Notes under the pieces: generated by a model
What the model saw: only the letters and a program-made list of their open reading frames with translations
Databases searched by the model: none
What the model was told of the DNA's origin: nothing
NCBI GenBank assembly: GCA_902783815.1
Contig: CACZSM010000276.1
Location: 1 to 5,891 of the forward strand
Direction of reading: 5' to 3'
DNA from: an uncultured Ruminococcus sp.
Lineage (GTDB): Bacteria > Bacillota > Clostridia > Oscillospirales > Acutalibacteraceae
Length of the DNA: 5,891 bases
Translations under genes and position numbers: made by a program
In this document: positions 5,830-5,891 of the stretch, piece by piece
Numbering within the stretch: position 1 is the stretch's first letter
Layout of the letters: every line of letters starts with the position of its first letter

Positions 5830-5874
5830 CAAGCCTTTTCAAAGGCTTGCGGTTTCCAAAGGCAGAGCCTTTGG
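5830..5874. repeat. Tandem pair of hairpins sharing the AAAGGC/GCCTTT core
   Basis: The first hairpin is CAAGCCTTT (5830-5838) with AAAGGCTTG (5841-5849), 9 perfect pairs around TC; in practice the loop would open by a pair or more. The second is CCAAAGGC (5856-5863) with GCCTTTGG (5867-5874), 8 perfect pairs around AGA. They are 6 nt apart and use the same AAAGGC/GCCTTT core in opposite order, so alternative pairing between them is possible. Confidence 0.65.
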
Positions 5875-5891
5875 TCGCACTCCGGCAGTAA

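Larger units (their letters stand above)
5672..5891. repeat. GC-rich, hairpin-dense intergenic block, probable dispersed repeat (open to right edge)
   Basis: This is the longest stretch without a convincing gene. Composition jumps abruptly from the AT-rich promoter region to GC-rich sequence, and the block is full of dyads: 5672-5696, 5747-5768, 5830-5849 and 5856-5874. The part at 5728-5745 repeats CGCTC/GCT units. The sequence resembles, from memory, intergenic repeats found many times in gut Ruminococcus genomes; only one copy is in view, so the dispersed nature is an inference. Short open frames cross it on both strands, but they are Arg-rich, lack ribosome sites and overlap the promoters. 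No transposase is present. The right boundary lies at or beyond the window end. Confidence 0.5.

Noticed and set aside
5577..5891. A 104-codon plus-strand frame and two shorter minus-strand frames across the right-edge block
   Set aside because: They overlap the lipoprotein promoters, lack ribosome sites, are Arg/Lys-rich and follow the hairpin repeats; best explained as open frames in GC-rich non-coding sequence.
1..5891. CRISPR array, tRNA, rRNA, toxin-antitoxin or phage-defence genes
   Set aside because: No regularly spaced repeats, cloverleaf or rRNA signatures, or defence-family motifs were found on either strand.

Overview
The window looks like a piece of a low-to-moderate GC, Gram-positive, anaerobic Firmicute chromosome, most like a gut Ruminococcus or relative (Oscillospiraceae). 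This rests on strong AGGAGG-type ribosome sites, heavy AGA arginine use, a pbp2-minD-mgsA gene order, a ~454-residue clostridial-style citrate synthase, and small lipoprotein and acidic secreted proteins. The genus is an inference from memory of such genomes, not a computed assignment.

Layout: (1) 1-1425, the 3' part of a class B penicillin-binding protein (PBP2/MrdA type), cut by the left edge. (2) 1502-2236, a MinD-like deviant-Walker ATPase that stops just before the usual membrane-targeting helix and has no MinC or MinE gene beside it. (3) 2329-2727, methylglyoxal synthase. (4) 2728-2955, a regulatory intergenic region. It holds a ~110-bp segment bounded by 12-bp perfect inverted repeats (possible MITE or insertion-sequence remnant), a good promoter, and a 15-position hairpin with a T-run that lies almost exactly at the predicted transcription start. 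(5) 2956-4320, citrate synthase. (6) 4329-4362, a terminator shared by convergent genes. (7) On the minus strand, a two-gene operon: a small lipoprotein (5576-5148) followed after 15 nt by a single-pass membrane protein with acidic and Ser-rich linkers (5132-4368). (8) 5672-5891, a GC-rich, hairpin-rich non-coding block that looks like a dispersed intergenic repeat, running to or beyond the right edge.

Functionally the left half joins cell-wall elongation (PBP2) and a Min-type positioning ATPase to central carbon metabolism. MgsA makes methylglyoxal from dihydroxyacetone phosphate, and citrate synthase feeds 2-oxoglutarate and glutamate synthesis. The minus-strand pair is probably displayed on the outer face of the membrane, with unknown role. 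No clearly new multi-gene system is visible. The parts most worth a second look are the citrate synthase leader, the inverted-repeat segment before it, the truncated orphan MinD and the repeat block at the right edge.
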